5,689 nt of DNA from positions 1 to 5,689 of the forward strand of contig UQVI01000116.1 of the NCBI GenBank assembly GCA_900544515.1, read 5' to 3'. Positions 4,701 to 5,689 of this stretch are shown here, one piece after another (positions within the stretch are counted from its first letter, which is position 1; each line of letters starts with the position of its first letter). Origin of the DNA: an uncultured Oscillospiraceae bacterium (GTDB lineage Bacteria > Bacillota > Clostridia > Oscillospirales > Acutalibacteraceae). The translations under genes and the position numbers were made by a program. The notes beneath the pieces were generated by a model. That model worked only from the letters and a program-made list of their open reading frames with translations, ran no database searches and was not told where the DNA came from.

Positions 4701-5663
4701 TTATTCTGTGATACTGTAATTTATATTGCTATGATTATCAAGATAATCCTTAACCTTATTCTTATCCTTTGCTGTTATGTTAAAGATTATATTGTCACCG
4801 CTGATGTCCTTTGTCTTTTCTTCCCATTCCTTCTGAATGGCTTTTGCATTATCCGCGCTGATTGTAACGGAAACCCCTTCAACCAGTCTGATATCACTTC
4901 CGAAATCGTTATACAGCCTTTCAGCTAATATCTTAAAGCCGTCCTTATAATTTCCGCTGATATCCTCAGGCAAATCACAGTTGTCAAGAATGAATACTGT
5001 TACACCCATTCCCTTAACCTCTTCTATTATACCCTTAATGTAATTATAAGTTGTCTGACTATCCGGATTAAGATACGTATTTCCGTCTGAATCTACATAC
5101 AGCTTATTGTTAACCGTAATACCTGCCGTTAAATCACCGGATGCCGCCACATTATCCTTATAGCACGAAATTCTGCCCACAGGCAAAATATCATTGACAA
5201 GAAACTCATTGATGGATTTGCCTATATCACCGGCAGGTGACGACTCGGCACCGTACATATCAATTGTGGCAAGACTGCTGTCATATCCGATTGTTCCGTC
5301 ATCACGCTTAAGGTCAAAGGCAACCGACGTATAGCCCTTATCGTTGGTTTCATCAATAACTGCTGAGAGCATCACACCGCCGTCCATTGCCATTGGCTCA
5401 ATTCTGTCACACTGAAGCACAAGACTGACATTGTTCATATCCGCCACAACATCATCACTGCTTGGAGCAATGGGCATCGCCTTGCGTTCAATATACAAAT
5501 CCATAACTGTATATCCGACGCATATAATCAAAAAACATCCGATTACAATAACTGCGTTTTTCAAAAAAGCCTCAAAACGCTCCCTTGTGAAAAAAGGCTT
5601 TTTCTCCTTCGCTCGTCTGTTATCATATTTATCTGAGCCGCTGCCTGAGTCAATATACTTATC
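4701..5663 (-). CDS. DUF4015-like putative glycosidase, membrane-anchored, 5' end missing
   Basis: 320 genomic residues, open at the 5' end because the contig stops at 5663. The open frame continues as a GTG-initiated MYKRQ at 5664-5678, but that is Nextera adapter translated and not protein. The visible part begins in a Ser/Gly/Lys/Arg-rich cytoplasmic stretch, then a membrane helix at about 36-56, then an outside domain. SVAFDLKRDDGTIGYDS (113-129), ILPVGRISCYKDNVAA (159-174), LYVDSDGNTYLNPDSQTTYN (188-207) and GVTVFILDNCDLP (220-232) follow the strand order of the DUF4015 (COG1306) TIM-barrel putative glycosyl hydrolases. Similarity is moderate and no catalytic acid pair is assigned, so activity on a polysaccharide or cell wall is inference. 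The true start lies upstream, outside the window. It is the first visible gene of the minus-strand operon, 10 nt before the cadherin-like gene. Confidence 0.72.
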   Translation of the reverse strand, partial: DKYIDSGSGSDKYDNRRAKEKKPFFTRERFEAFLKNAVIVIGCFLIICVGYTVMDLYIERKAMPIAPSSDDVVADMNNVSLVLQCDRIEPMAMDGGVMLSAVIDETNDKGYTSVAFDLKRDDGTIGYDSSLATIDMYGAESSPAGDIGKSINEFLVNDILPVGRISCYKDNVAASGDLTAGITVNNKLYVDSDGNTYLNPDSQTTYNYIKGIIEEVKGMGVTVFILDNCDLPEDISGNYKDGFKILAERLYNDFGSDIRLVEGVSVTISADNAKAIQKEWEEKTKDISGDNIIFNITAKDKNKVKDYLDNHSNINYSITE

Positions 5664-5689
5664 CTGTCTCTTATACACATCTGACGCTG
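5664..5689 (-). other. Nextera (Tn5) Read 1-side adapter, not genomic
   Basis: Positions 5664-5682 are the reverse complement of the 19-bp Tn5 mosaic end, followed by GACGCTG, the start of the complement of the Nextera Read 1 tail. Together with the i7 adapter at the other end this shows untrimmed library sequence on both contig ends. It gives the truncated minus-strand gene a false GTG start and five false residues. Confidence 0.98.

Noticed and set aside
5664..5678. GTG start codon at 5678 for the rightmost gene
   Set aside because: The start and the first five codons lie entirely in Nextera adapter sequence; the real gene is open at the contig end.
1..5689. Terminal inverted repeats of a 5.7-kb mobile element
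   Set aside because: The inverted match at the two ends is the Tn5 mosaic end of the sequencing library.

Overview
The genomic part of this window is positions 44 to 5663. Both ends are untrimmed Illumina Nextera (Tn5) library adapter: an i7-side adapter with an index at 1-43 and the complement of the Read 1 adapter at 5664-5689. The window is therefore a complete small draft or metagenome contig, and neither end is a natural boundary. The DNA is AT-rich, has strong AGGAGG-like ribosome binding sites and intrinsic terminators with T-tracts, and carries MgtE, cadherin-like beta-sandwich and DUF4015-like proteins. This suggests a Gram-positive member of the Bacillota, most likely a gut clostridium of the Ruminococcus/Oscillospiraceae sort. 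That placement is inference; no rRNA or marker gene is present.

Layout. Positions 101-1294 (+) encode a membrane-anchored extracellular transglutaminase-like protein with an intact Cys-His-Asp triad. Positions 1295-1522 have no gene but are packed with inverted repeats: two 16-bp operator-like palindromes beside a TTGACA box, a long two-way terminator hairpin, a further 17-bp palindrome and another hairpin with a T-tract. Positions 1523-1693 (-) hold a small ribbon-helix-helix protein of 56 residues. It is divergent from a 75-residue XRE-type repressor at 1797-2024 (+). Their 103-bp shared promoter region carries two near-identical 17-bp operators placed symmetrically between the two -10 boxes, which looks like a compact two-gene regulatory switch. 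Right behind the xre gene lies a decayed RAYT/IS200-like transposase (2027-2412), which has lost its HUH region and contains two frameshifts.

The right half is a minus-strand gene row, read from right to left: a 5'-truncated membrane-anchored DUF4015-like putative glycosidase (4701-5663), a signal-peptide/cadherin-like/TM protein (3857-4690) and the magnesium channel/transporter MgtE (2424-3809). Spacings of 10 and 47 nt suggest one operon, which ends at a strong two-way terminator (2391-2425) shared with the convergent transposase remnant. No M-box riboswitch is visible directly before mgtE.

The parts most worth a second look are the symmetrical xre/RHH switch, the orphan palindrome-terminator block at 1314-1510, and the palindrome at the break point of the dead transposase. 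No large unknown system is evident.
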